Source of the DNA: Phascolomyces articulosus | Taxonomy: Eukaryota; Mucoromycota; Mucoromycetes; Mucorales; Lichtheimiaceae | DNA length: 64,000 nucleotides | Direction of reading: 5' to 3' | Assembly (NCBI GenBank): GCA_025677815.1 | Contig: JAIXMP010000003.1 | Location: 620,001-684,000, forward strand | Shown: positions 47,201-59,119 of the stretch, one piece after another | How positions within the stretch are numbered: the stretch's first letter is position 1 | Layout: each line of letters starts with the position of its first letter | The notes under the pieces: model-generated | The model's database searches: none | What the model was told of the DNA's origin: nothing | Seen by the model: the letters and a program-made list of their open reading frames with translations, nothing else | Program-made: the position numbers and the translations under genes

Positions 47201-48126
47201 GTATTTCCACCTCTTCTTTTCCTTCAAATTCTGATTCCAGATATTTGAAAAACTTGTTCAGTTCTTTCTATTGATTTGAGCTCTACAGAATAAAACACCT
47301 ACTATTAGCGAACGCAAAAAATGGAAAGACAAAAAGACAACGAGACAAAAAAAAAATAGAAAAATAAAAGACAAAATTTTTACCTCATTGGTGTTTGTGT
47401 AAAACATTCGAAAACTGTCGTCTACTTCCGATTTTGACAACGTATGTTCTTCCAAAAGTGATGCAACAACCAATGATTTCATGGACCGAGAGCCAATCTT
47501 TGCTGCTAATGTATTCGATGCTCCATAGTCGGTATGTGGTAGGTCACAAAGTTTGAAAATAGTCGCAGGCAATAATATATCATTGTTCACCAGTGGTTTC
47601 CACAATTCACTGTACGGTTTATAGGTTGAAGGATCATTGAAACCAGAAACAACTTGACTAATGCTATTCAAGTTTGGTTCCACGACATATTTCTTCTTTT
47701 CTCTCATACAATTTTTAAAATGTTGTACCACTTTTGCTTGATAAAAAATGCTGCCTTCACCAGGGTTTGTAAGTCTTGTTTCAGGTCCCATACCTACAGT
47801 CATTTTGCTTCCAATTATAACCGACATGGTTGACAGAATGTTCATGCCCATGCCACCAATCTTGAGTTTATCCTTGGATCCACTTCCATCCGCTTCCTCA
47901 CAAACTCCAACAAATAATGATGAGGAATCCGGCAGTAAGGATTTCATTGAGGTTTCGGCGTGTGTATCGGTACCCTTGGATCGAGCATATCTTTCAGCAG
48001 CCAATAATAATATAAGTTCATCACCAATGGAAATAATAGAATCAGTATGTAACTGGGCAATCGCATGAAGGAGATTAGGAGCGATACAGTAACCAAAGTT
48101 TAACGAGTGGATCAATTCCTCGCCAA
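46875..48126 (-). CDS. Unrecognised gene whose last exon reads into the LINE remnant
   Basis: Main exon 48126-47384 (minus, about 247 codons) followed by a consensus donor and, after a 116-nt intron, exon 47267-46875 in phase. The upstream exon or exons were not identified: the frame is open 5' to an AG acceptor at 48127. The first part reads EELIHSLNFGYCIAPNLLHA and continues with blocks such as SLFVGVCEEADGSGSKDKLK, SVIIGSKMTVGMGPETRL and LCDLPHTDYGASNTLAAKIG. It has mixed composition like a globular domain and no family I recognise. The second exon starts KELNKFFKYLESEFEGKEEV and runs without a stop into the LINE reverse-transcriptase frame. Either the LINE landed in the 3' end of this gene, or the whole is element-derived. 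It may be a pseudogene. Confidence 0.45.
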
Positions 48127-48797
48127 CTTGTAAAGATAAATATATCCAGTGGATAAATAAAAAAAGAGTATGTTACCATTTAAGAGTATGAATAGTGCTT
48201 ACGTTTATAGTTTGACTATTCCTTATTTAAAACAAGTAAAGAAATGGTTATTTTGGTACAGCAAGAAATAAATAGGTTCACAACGGAGCATTATACCTAT
48301 TTGTTATGGATGTACCGTACCTATAAACAAAATCAATCAAAACACCAGTTGTAAATAAAAAACCCAATAATGGCAAAATAGTACCGTTTGAGCATATCAC
48401 AGCTATTTCGGTTGAGTAATACAATATTTTTTCATTACCTGGAATATCAACAAGACTTGTATATTAAAGGAGGAATGCGCTGTAAAAAAATGGGTAGAGT
48501 AAGAAAGAAAGAAAAAACAGTGGAAGAGTAAGACTAAAAAAAAAGAAATACGGAAATTTGAGTTGCGTAAGATTTTCCACTCCAAACCCGAATAAATATC
48601 CAAATATGGAATCAAAAATAACACTTACTTTTAAAGAATATACGCGTTTTAATTACCATGATCCTTCTATATCTTTCACTACATTATCCATCCTACTAGT
48701 TACTAAAATTTTAAAAGTATATTTATTCACATTTAATCATTTATTAGTATAACTGGTCAGTAATAATATTAACATTCAATTAACCTTCAATTTAAGG
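48127..48797. other. Intergenic region, possible missing 5' exon
   Basis: AT-rich sequence upstream of the unrecognised minus-strand gene. Its first exon should lie here if the gene is intact, but no convincing ATG plus donor in the right phase was found. Confidence 0.4.
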
Positions 48798-49683
48798 ATG
48801 AATACCGAAATCCAACAATCCATCCAACTTGAAAACCTCCGTACTCCCCGCATTAACCATTTATATGTAAGTAAATCTATCGAATATCCAAAACATAAGA
48901 TTTTACTTTTTACTAACTTTACCTAATATTACCTATAGCAATATATCAGGGATGTGTACCAAGACATTGTAGACCGGGAAAATATCGAATTTGATTATGA
49001 CTTGACTACAAGCAAACTAACTAACAAGCGCATCATCACCAAAATCATTGTTGGTATGAGAGCATATCAGCAAGAGTTTCCCGGACTTGCTCACTTTGAT
49101 CTGAAGGTGCGCAAAGTGGTCATCACCAGTTTCAACAACAAGCGTTTGGTGCACAATGTGCTCCTGCCGTTCAAGAAATAATTGATCGAAGAAACCGTCG
49201 TGATTCTCGCTTGAAAAGTGTATGTACAGATGTAATAATAAAGAAAGACAGAAAATATTACTTAATACTGATATATCGAGTAGAAACATGACCGTCGGGT
49301 CCTTGCATTACGACATTATCGCACCAACTCGGAGGAAAAATACCCTTCAAGTGGAATGGACAAGTTCCTTGAAAAGCAGTATCAATCCGAAGAGGAATCT
49401 GAGGACGAGAACGCAAAGGAGATGCCCTTCAAATTTTTTCGACCAGATTACCGGTCAGAAACTGTAAGTAAATAAATAAATTAAATATAAATTAAGTATA
49501 CGTGATTTGTATGTGTTGCTAATTAGATTACTTTAGGCAAATAAGTTTTTAAAAGAACTTGATCAATTGGCATCCTTGCTCAAAACTTGAAGACAGCACA
49601 CGCAACAAAGCGTTCCAAGAAGTATTGTTGTGGTCAATTGCCCAAGACCAACAGAGTTAGCAGCATGGTTGCTGCGTGATTAA
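48798..49683 (+). pseudogene. Decayed member of an unidentified protein family
   Basis: Exons 48798-48866 and 48939-49181 splice to a 103-aa ORF ending LLPFKK and a stop. In the neighbouring frame the same region carries on as VQEIIDRRNRRDSRLKS, so one frameshift sits near 49155-49165. Further downstream one frame reads HDRRVLALRHYRTNSEEKYP, then FKFFRPDYRSET up to a GTAAGT donor. After an intron it continues ANKFLKELDQLASLLKT, then an in-frame TGA, then RSIVVVNCPRPTELAAWLLRD and a stop at 49681-49683. The coherent coding texture, broken by a frameshift and a stop, marks a dead copy of a multi-exon gene, perhaps of a repeated family. The 103-aa ORF could still be translated. I do not know the family. 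Confidence 0.55.
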
Positions 49684-50231
49684 TGGCAATGTTAATATTT
49701 TTTATTTGTTTTGTGTTTATGGCTTTTATGCGTGCCTTTTTTATTGAAGAGGACACCATTGGCACCTGAGATTTTTACCATATTTGGATACTAGGATATG
49801 CTCATTTGAATGACCGAATCATGGGATTACTGGAGTTTTGCTGCATAAAAATACAAGGCATCAGATAAATTCTGCACAAAAGTAAAAGAATGGCTAAATA
49901 TATCTTAGAAGCCACTTTCATTCAACAAAAAAAAAAAGAATTAATTTTTTCTATAATGAAGAATATGTTTTTCTATAAGATATCTTCCTCCTTTATTGTA
50001 AAGGACTTACAACAAAAAGCAAAAAGTCAACAAAGTTTTATATATAACAATTTTGACGCGACCTTTTTTTTATCCCACATACTGTCCAGGTTGTCAACAC
50101 TCAGAAACCGCAGCATTTCCGGTTTTTTTTAAAAAAAAAATAGCAGTAAAGAAAACACTCTTCTCTCTTTCTCTTTCTTTCCTCTTTCTCTAGAAAGGAG
50201 ATAACAACGAGCTGTCCTTCTACGATCAGCA
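49684..50231. other. Intergenic region and 5' leader
   Basis: AT-rich sequence followed by a dense CT tract (about 50157-50193) ending in CTAG some 38 bp before the next ATG. It could be a 5'-UTR intron acceptor or a CT-box leader. The ORF at 49890-50132 has low-complexity composition. Confidence 0.5.
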
Positions 50232-52364
50232 ATGCATCGGTTACAACAATGGTGTATCAGAGCAGCCAATGCCATTACCGATCTTTTTGATCGCCGCGTT
50301 GTACCTGAGGAACAATTACAAACAACAACTACACCTCCTATTGATCACCGGCAAAAGAATACGCGTACTGATAATGCCAAAGGTGTTGATTCCAATGGTT
50401 TCACACCTAATGATAATAATAACGTGGATATTGAATCTAATGTTTGGAAACCCATTGCAAGACCTGCAAGTGGTAGTAATGATTTAAGGCGTGATATATT
50501 TTACACAGCATTAGAACAACAAACACCAATCAGCAATATCCAAAGCATGCCAATGATACCACCAACTTTACCATTAGTACCGTCCTCTTTTCAACTTTCC
50601 CCTGTAGTTTCCCAAAGTTTCCCCACATCTTCCATAACAACACGTCGTCTACAATGGACACAACCACCACCTCCAGCACAACAGACCAATTATTATAGCC
50701 AGTATGATACTTTAGAAGGTAATAAACCAATAGTAAATATAACCACTAAAACAGCATTATCCACACCAATACTTTCACTATCGTTATGTCTCAAAAATAC
50801 ACTTCATTTAATGTTCTGTTATAAGAACATAAGAATAAGCAGCAACATCGTAATTCTTGTAGCCCTTGTCATCTCGATCGGTTGATAAAAAAAATGGGAA
50901 GTTCTGTTGGACAGGAATTCAATGCAAAGCCAATTGAGTCACGCACAATGCCAATACCTCTATTTATTCGCGATATTGAACTTATTAAAGGTATATATAA
51001 TTAAAAAATGGACTAAACGTTTAGAGCAAAATTGATTGAGTAATTGACAACAACAGGAGTTGAGGAGAGTCATAGTAGTGGGTATTGGCGAGGAGGATCG
51101 CGCCCATATTTTAACACAAATACCTATACACCTTATATTTCTAGGAACAAGAAGCTACAATATTCGACGAATTGAAAAGTATTCTGGCACTACATTAACA
51201 TTTTTCAAATCTCATCGACTTGACCCGACGTATCATCTTCGTATTGACGGTTCAGTAGAACAACAATACTTTGCATTACAAGCTTTAAATGCCGTAGTAA
51301 GGAAATGCATGACAAGAATCATGGAGGGGGGAAAGAGGATATATATATATTGAGAGGAATGGGGAGAATTATATATATAACATTTGCTATTTTTATTACT
51401 GATGCTGGATTATCATTATATAATGTTATAATAGATTGCAGAAACCCACCCAACTCGAAAATACTACATCTTATTAAAAGTAACAGGCTTTAAATTGCAG
51501 GAAGTTCATACAAGAATAAATCATGTATTAGAAATGACAACGATGGGTCAAGCATATCAGATAAATCACTCAGATTTACACATTACCGTTGCTTTTCTTA
51601 ATTTGGAAACATCTGAAGGGCTGGATTGCTTAAGAACTACTTTGGAAACTGCAGCAAATGATTTACGTGAAGCTTACCATAACGACGGTATCAGATATGG
51701 TCATTTGGATGCCATTGCTAAATGCAACGAGAATTGTAAATATTAAAATAATTTATATAATAATTCATTTTCTATTTTTTTTTCTCTCTTCCTGTTCAAT
51801 TATGTATGGTGGTTTATATTTTTATGCTTTTTTTATAGATATGAGTTTAAAACCGAGAAATGGAAATGATTCACTCTATTGGATTAGAGGTATGTAGTAT
51901 GGGTCACAGTCCGTCGTTATATGTATTTACGATATATACAAGATATATCTCTAAAAATATATAAAAGATATACTTTTGATAATGATAATAATACTGATCA
52001 ATATAATAGATGTTATTTGGAAGAGAATGAAACGAAACAGAATTATTCCTCAGAATGCCATTCCACCTATGGTATGTTTTTTTGTTTTATTTTTATTATA
52101 TATATTATATATATTTGTATCTCATTTCTTCTATCTCTTATTGTTATATCATAGTTACACATGACCATAGCACGAAAAACGAGAAAAAACAAAATGAATG
52201 CTTATAATCCATATGGTGTACCTTTGACACAACATTTTCTTGATTCCTTGAATGTGGATGTCGATTTCGGACCAATAAGAGTGAGTGCAATCACTATTGA
52301 TGAAGTTACAAGAAGTATGAATGGATCTCAATTTGTAAATATTGAAAGTTACCCAACATTGTAA
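50232..52364 (+). CDS. KH-like plus 2H phosphoesterase protein (ASCC1-like)
   Basis: Exons 50232-50718, 50826-50990, 51070-51296, 51501-51735, 51839-51889, 52010-52071 and 52155-52364 give 478 aa. About 1-200 is disordered. A KH-like segment follows (VIVVGIG, then HLIFLGTRSYNIRRIEKYSG and LRIDGSVEQQYFALQALNAV). Two H-x-T motifs, LHITVAFL (His 320) and LHMTIARK (His 411), with the spacing of the 2H phosphoesterase (LigT/AKAP7-NLS) fold, complete the protein. KH plus 2H is the layout of ASCC1, a subunit of the complex that repairs alkylated DNA and resolves collided ribosomes. 2H enzymes act on cyclic phosphodiesters or RNA ends. Acceptors of exons 2 and 3 were picked by phase among several nearby AGs, so those boundaries are less certain. 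Sequence identity to animal ASCC1 looks low. Confidence 0.75.
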
Positions 52365-52697
52365 CTGTTGTCATTTATTCGCACTCATCATTTTTCTATG
52401 CATTTACGACGACAAAAATATAAGCACAAAAAAAAAGAAACAAAATATATTATACTGTCTCCCCAGTTTAATGGGAATCTATATCATGGTCTTACACTGT
52501 TTTCTATTTTATTACATGATTTGATTTTGTGTAAGTGATGGATAGACTTGTTACAATGGTATGACAAGACAATTTTTTGATGGACGGATGCCATGCATGT
52601 CACCGGAGTTTTGACCTATGATAGTTTTTTTGGTAGAGTGAAAAAGAGAAAAACGCCCTTTCTATATATACCAAGCACACTAATAGAAAAAAAAAAT
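52365..52697. other. Intergenic region upstream of TYR1
   Basis: 333 bp of AT-rich sequence with TATATATA near 52662. No gene is seen. Confidence 0.6.
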
Positions 52698-54811
52698 ATG
52701 TCATTAGAAGAAAAAGAAACCATTGAACTTGGCATTATTGGTGCAGGTGGCATGGGTCGTTTCTATGCACAACGACTTTCAAAAGCAGGTTGGAAAAGGT
52801 AAAAAAAGTAAAGTTATTTTTTATGGAAACACGGGAACCGGCATGTTGACTTTTTTTTTTGTTGTCAGAGTTCATGTATGCGATTTACCTGATAAATATG
52901 AAAAGTTAAAAGAGGATTTCCAAGGTATATATAAAGAAAGACGCAGTGATCTCAATTTAATATTACGTGGACTATGTTCATAATGTTTATTGAAATGGGT
53001 TGGGTAAATATTTAGATTCTGCCATTAATGTACTTCCTGATGGATTTCACGTTTCTCGTCGTTGCGATTGGATCATGTATGCTGTGGAAGCTGAACATAT
53101 TGCATCAGTAGTAGCGAAATATGGACCTGGTAAATATATGTACTTGTATGGTTTGATTTATATACCAATATAAACTGGATTGAATTAAACTCTTTTTTTT
53201 TAATTTCTCCTTAACATAGCAACAAAAATGGGAGCCATTGTAGGAGGACAAGTGAGTAATCGTTTAAAGTTTTAATCTGGGAGAAGTGAGAAGGAGAGAG
53301 ATGCCAAATAGATACTAAAAGAACTGTTTTTTTTTCATTATAGACATCAGTAAAACAACCAGAAATTGATGCATTGACCAAGTATTTACCACCTGACGTG
53401 CATATTGTATCATGTCATTCAATGCACGGACCTGGTGTGGATCCTCGTGGTCAACCTTTAGTTGTTATTCGTCAAAGAGCAACCGATGAGAAATATGATC
53501 TTGTATTGAAAATCTTATCTTGTTTTGAATCCAATTTTGTTCATTTAAGTGCAGAAGAACATGATCGTATTACTGCAGATACACAAGCTGTCACTCATGC
53601 TGCCTTTTTAAGGTAAACCCCACTTTTATCTTCTCCCTCCTCCTTTTTTTTTTCTTTCTGGATAAGGATGTTAATATGAGAATGACCATTTTACTGAATT
53701 GGTTCATTTTATTATTATTTAGTATGGGAAGTGCTTGGAAAGCAAACTTTCAATTTCCTGTAAGTATACATGACGTGTATTTGTATGTGTAAATGGACCA
53801 TGTTCTTATTATTTTTTCATCATTATACTAGTGGCTAATTCCTCATTTTGTGGGTGGTATTGAAAATGTCAAAGTGAATGTTGCTATGCGTATCTACAGT
53901 AATAAATGGCACGTTTATGCAGGTAAACATTAGATAGAAAGAATCAATTTGGATTAAGATAACTGTGGTTGACTAACAACAATAAATATCCAGGTCTTGC
54001 TATTATGAACCCCATTGCCAAAGTACAAATTGCACAATATGCACGATCTGTTGCTGATTTATTTAAATTAATGATTCAAGAAAAAGAACAAGAATTCAAA
54101 GCAAGAATTAAAGCAGCAGGTGAATATGTTTTTGGTGGATTACAAAAGGACCATGTTCCCATTTTATTATCCGATGATATTTTGGATGAATTTTCATTAT
54201 CCAAAATGCCAAAAGAGCAACAACGTCAACCCAATTCTCATTTATCCTTGCTTGCTATGGTAATTATCTATGTTCTAAAGAGGTGGGAGGAATGTGCATT
54301 CTATGTTTTTAGAAAAAACTAAAATTACCTATTTTAGGTCGATTGTTGGTATACACTCCGTTTGAGTCCTTATGAACACATGGTGTGTCAGACTCCGTTA
54401 TTTAGACTTTGGATGTAGGTAGAATGGGTGATAGTTTCATCTTATAGAATAGATATATTAGGGTTATTTGGGTACATTGGATTTGGTATCATGCATGATG
54501 ATATTCACATCATGATGATTAACATATATTTTAGGGGTATTACGGAATATTTGTTCCGTAATCCCACCATGTTAGAAGATTCGATTCAAGCTGCACTATA
54601 CCGTAAAGAGATTCGACCAGACGATATGGAGTTTGTCACGTGTGCACGTGGCTGGGCTGAATCTGTGTCTTTAGGAAGCATGGAAGGGTACCAAAAACGA
54701 TTTACTGAAACTGCCGAATATTTTGAAGATCGTTATTCAGAAAGTACAATCTTGGGTAATAATATGATTGCCATGATATCAAAGAATATGGGTAAAGCTA
54801 CCAATGAATAA
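52698..54811 (+). CDS. TYR1: Prephenate dehydrogenase
   Basis: Ten exons (52698-52798, 52869-52924, 53016-53129, 53220-53251, 53344-53612, 53723-53759, 53832-53922, 53994-54259, 54338-54414, 54535-54811) give 439 aa, close to yeast Tyr1. The N-terminal Rossmann motif is LGIIGAGGMGRFYAQRLSKA. It is followed by HVCDLPDKYEKL and the family blocks WIMYAVEAEHIASVVAKYGP, IVSCHSMHGPGVDPRGQPLV, EEHDRITADTQAVTHAAFL and KVNVAMRIYSNKWHVYAGLA. The enzyme converts prephenate to 4-hydroxyphenylpyruvate with NADP+ in tyrosine synthesis. Later blocks such as PYEHMVCQTPLFRLWMGITE and FVTCARGWAESVSLGSMEGY match the fungal C-terminal dimer domain. All phases close. Confidence 0.95.
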
Positions 54812-55243
54812 AAAAAAAAGTAATATTTTAATATACATAGCGATTCATATTATCTTGTTTTTAATAAGGTTTAAAATGAAGTAATTGATATAATAATAAT
54901 AATTTATACAAAAATATACTTTTTTTTGACAACATGCACAATTCACACAAACCTAATCCATCTTCCGAAACGAGCAGTTACTAATAATAAAGCCAAAAGC
55001 CCTAATTATAATCGAAGCTAAAGAATCCTTTGTACAACAATAATAACAATAATAAAGGCAAATGTTCTTATTAACATACCGACCCTAAACAAACAGTTGG
55101 AGTAACCCTAAGTTTTTATTTTTGTCAACAACTCCTCCTCCTGCTTCCCCTCCTCAACTTGTTTCTCACACAACATCACTTTTTTTTTAATAAAACATAA
55201 TCTCATTCCTTTCCTTATCTATTTCATTATAATAATATAAACA
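54812..55243. other. Intergenic region
   Basis: 3' flank of TYR1 and upstream leader of the acidic membrane-protein gene. It is AT-rich, with short AAT runs and a C/T-rich stretch near 55135-55160. No gene is seen. Confidence 0.6.
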
Positions 55244-56841
55244 ATGATCACAATGTCAAAAAATAAACCAACATTAAGAACCACTGGTATGGTGACTACC
55301 GTTGCAATGACCATGGTGAATGCACTTCAAGCTATGGCACAAGACAATTTCGACGATCCATTAGATATGGGAAATTTGGATACAACAGATTCATCCCAAG
55401 AACAAAGTAACGAGAATGAAGACGACGAAGAAGTAGAAGAAGAAACATGGGACGATGATGTAGATAGTTTAGCGAGAACGGGAGGTGATCGTAGTCAAAA
55501 TATGGATGAAGATGCCAGTGTCCAAGGCAACGATAATGACGACGAAGAGGAGGATGATCATACTTCGATAGAAGAAGAAGAACTACCTCAACCTGAAATT
55601 ATTGGTACATTGGATACAAAAGATACCGAACCTCCTACCGATTATGCGCCTGAAGTACTGGATGTAGCTGGCAATGAAGATGAAGAAGATACCTTTGAAG
55701 TTGATGAAGAAGAAGACGAAGAGCAATATGACGAGGATAAACAACAAAAAGATGATGATGAAGCATTAAAACAAGAATTAGCAGAAGAAGATAGTCGACA
55801 AAAACAAGAACAAGATTTCAGAAATAATGAGGATGATGAAGCCATGTTGAATCAACAACTTGTAGAAGAAGAATATAGTAGCCATGATGGGATGGTGATT
55901 GATCCAAATGATATTATGGTAGATACGACAACCTCAGAAGAAGAAGAATTAGATACCACAGAAGAGGATGGAGTTACAGATAAGCAAGAGCCTTTATTAC
56001 CACCTCCACCCACTTATCAACAACAACAACAACAAATAGAGGAAAAACATGATTTGGATCAAGAACTTGCAAATGAAGGATTTGAAGAAGAAGAAGAAAT
56101 AGATTCTCAATCGGATGCATTATTATCACATCAAGTACAACAACCACCCACTGGAAATGATGTAGAACGAATAAAAGATTGGCAAACCAATGATGAAAAA
56201 CAACCTTTTACAGGACACATATTGAATCAAAATGAATGGGCAGAAGGAAGTGAAGAAGAAGAGGAAGAAGATGCATTAGAACAAGATGAAGCCGATTTAA
56301 GCGATTTGACAACTAAGCCTCAACCTAATGACATGATTCAAGCACCCACAGAACCCGAATTCAAGGGGAACAACGATGATACAGAAGAAAAAGAACGAAT
56401 GATCCAAGCACCCCTGTTGGGAGTGCCACCTATTGACGATAATAAAGTCGCAGAACAGTATGATCAAACCATCGATAATTCCTTGGAAAAAGCATTAGAG
56501 ATGGATGCAGCCAATGTGCCTTGGTATGATGACAGTAATGCCAAGAACGAGGACCTGGATCTCCTCATCAACAAGGAGAACCCTCTGAGCGAGGAACAAC
56601 TTACGCAAGGACAGCAACCAGGGATTGTTCACAGTGATACTGCCCCTGCTTTTGCTACTGCAGATCAAAAGAGTGGCTATCGTTCTAGTTCGTTGATGTT
56701 GTTGATCGTTGTATTTATGATATTATTTATTTTACGAAAGGTAAATTTATTGTTTGTTATTTTTTTTTTCAATATTTGAATCTATTATATAAGATGAATG
56801 ATTAGCGTTATCTCTCTCGACTTATCAATGATAAAAACTGA
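55244..56841 (+). CDS. Highly acidic single-pass (type I-like) membrane protein
   Basis: Exons 55244-56740 and 56806-56841 give 510 aa. A hydrophobic N-terminal stretch (TTGMVTTVAMTMVNALQAMA) ends near residue 32 and looks like a cleaved signal. Residues 33-475 are dominated by Glu, Asp and Gln, with repeated phrases such as DQELANEGFEEEEE and EALKQELAEEDSRQ. A C-terminal membrane segment (LMLLIVVFMILFILRK) is followed by a short basic tail, RYLSRLINDKN, encoded by a 36-nt second exon. The luminal or outer part would carry a very large negative charge and might bind calcium or other cations; that is inference. I do not recognise the family. Low-complexity Glu codons make opposite-strand ORFs here meaningless. 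Confidence 0.78.
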
Positions 56842-59119
56842 CCCATATCTACATTTAGCGTTGGTTAAAGATAATAACAAGACAGAAAAACTCCACTTCT
56901 TTACCCGTAAGTTTGTTTTTTTTCCCTCCTCTCTCTCTAGCCTTGTTCTTCGTTTCCCTGTTCCCTCCCCCTCATTATGCTTTTTATGAGTTACTAACAT
57001 GCTCACGGTTTGGTTATTTTAGTTTTATCGGAACCCATATTCAAAACAATCTTTGGATTAAAAAGACAATAATAATAATAATAATAATAATTACTTTTTT
57101 CTCTTTTTATATGAATATCATTCTATGAAAAATGGGATTCATGTCAAATGGAGGAATTTACTATTCATGTCCAATCTATCTATTCATAAGTGGGTACTGA
57201 TGTGGGGATTATGAGACATATGAGGAGTTTTTTTCATTTAGCGCTATATATATACATAAAAAACAGTGTAATGGAAATATAAAAATTATAAGGAGATATC
57301 AATATATGGAAAGGAGGAATGTATAAAATATAGTAAAGTACCAACTTTTTTTATCTTTTGTTATTATCATTCTAACATCTATCAACCAAAGCAAACATTT
57401 GAAACACTTTATTAAAAGATGGAATGAACTTTGACATGATACAGCCCGATATATATAAAGGGAAAGTACATAAAAAAAAGTTACTTTTATATACAATACT
57501 TGGTTTACTTATTATAACTTCATGTGATATGTATCTGTGTTATGAAATAAAAAAAGTTGGGTTTCGTTGGCGTTTTTATACATTGGTAATAACAATTCGT
57601 GTTTTTTTGGGGGTTAAATGACATTTTGAGATATAGAATGAATCTTATTCTATACTTAAAAAAAACTTGGTCAATTATATCGCATTCTATATGTCGTATA
57701 AATATAATATATTATATCTCAATCCATCAGTATATTATTATATATATAATACGATTTTGATGTATATGCATGCATAGAAGAGCTCTAAATATCCTGAAAG
57801 GAAAGGGGGAGAGTGAGAGAGAGGGATAGGATGGAGGATGATGGAAATGATGAAGATGATTGCGTGAGAGAATCCCCATCATATCATGATAAAAAAAAAA
57901 GAACAGACCAACATTTGGCCATATGGGGCAAAGTTTATTGAAAATAGCTACGATTTATAAAAATAATTCTTCTCTCCCACCACCATTTTCCTCCCCCCCA
58001 AAAAAAACATATATATACAAACATACAAAGAGGACAATATGTTACTAAGAAACACGCCCGTTTGTATTATGAAAACTATTTATATATAATAAAAATTGAA
58101 CTCATGAATATGGAAACGCGAGATTCATGATCAAGATTACGAAACAAAAAAAAAACTTGGTTCATAAGTCTAGAACTTGAATAAACTGTTATTTTCACTT
58201 GGTGGCAAGGGGAATCCATACGTGTATATTATAAGCATATATCATTGGAAAGGGGAGAGAGAGAAAAGAAGAAGAGGGTTTTTTTTATAATAATAAGAAA
58301 AAGGGAGGGAGGGTCATCATTAATCATCATCCGAGCGGTGATACATTAGAAAAAAGAAAGAAACGAAAATGATGGATTGATTTCATTGATTTCTAGGCAA
58401 AATCAAGGAGGAATTTTTTGATAGATTCGCTTTGGGGGATGGTGAGGGAGTGATTCTTATATTATAGAAGGGAGAAATATTTCTTTCTTTTATGTATTAA
58501 TAACCCACCGATTCAAACAAAGCTAATTAGTCACTTAGATGAATTATTAGTAAGTGAATGAATATCGTTCATTCATCCGTTCTTTCGCAGTACTTCTTTT
58601 TTTAGGTGAATAATACTTGATTAAGATTATTTTTTATTATTTTATTTATATTTTCTTATTATAATGATTTTTAGTGTTTGGGATATGCATCGTTGTGCGT
58701 TAAACCTTTGAAGATCTACTTTTAGAAAGACATGTGAGTGGAACTAAAAAAAATAATTATCTTGAATTGGTTTATTTGTTGAGGATCTTTTTTTTTGAAT
58801 GCAGCTTTTTTTTTTTTTTTTTTGCCTGCTAGTAATAAATTCATTCTTCTTTTTTTTTCTTGCTTTCTTCTCCTTCTTCTTTTTCTTTTTCATATCTAAA
58901 ACACATAAAACAACAACAACAGCAACAACAACAGCAACAACAACAGTACAACCTCTAACTTTCTATTATCACCAACCTACCTTACTTCTCTTTATCACAA
59001 CACTTCTTCTCCTTCTCTCTGCTCTCTCCCCCAATTACATATCTATCATCATTCATCTTCTTTTTTTCTTCTATCTACAATTTATCTAGATACCCTACAA
59101 TTCATCCCCCGAAAAAAAA
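56842..59119. other. Long intergenic region upstream of the Sel1-repeat gene
   Basis: 2.3 kb of AT-rich sequence with an (AAT)n tract at about 57068-57091 and several A/G-rich runs. The final 350 bp are strongly pyrimidine-rich and include the CAA/CAG leader repeat (58911-58946). ORFs at 56798-57621 and 58799-59089 are low-complexity. This may be a long promoter and leader. Confidence 0.55.
58911..58946. repeat. CAA/CAG trinucleotide repeat in the 5' leader
   Basis: Twelve consecutive CAA or CAG-type triplets about 175 bp upstream of the Sel1-repeat gene start. The region is probably transcribed as 5' UTR. Confidence 0.8.

Noticed and set aside
55642..55845. Ser-rich minus-strand ORF in the acidic membrane-protein gene
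   Set aside because: Pure complement of GAA/GAT codon runs.
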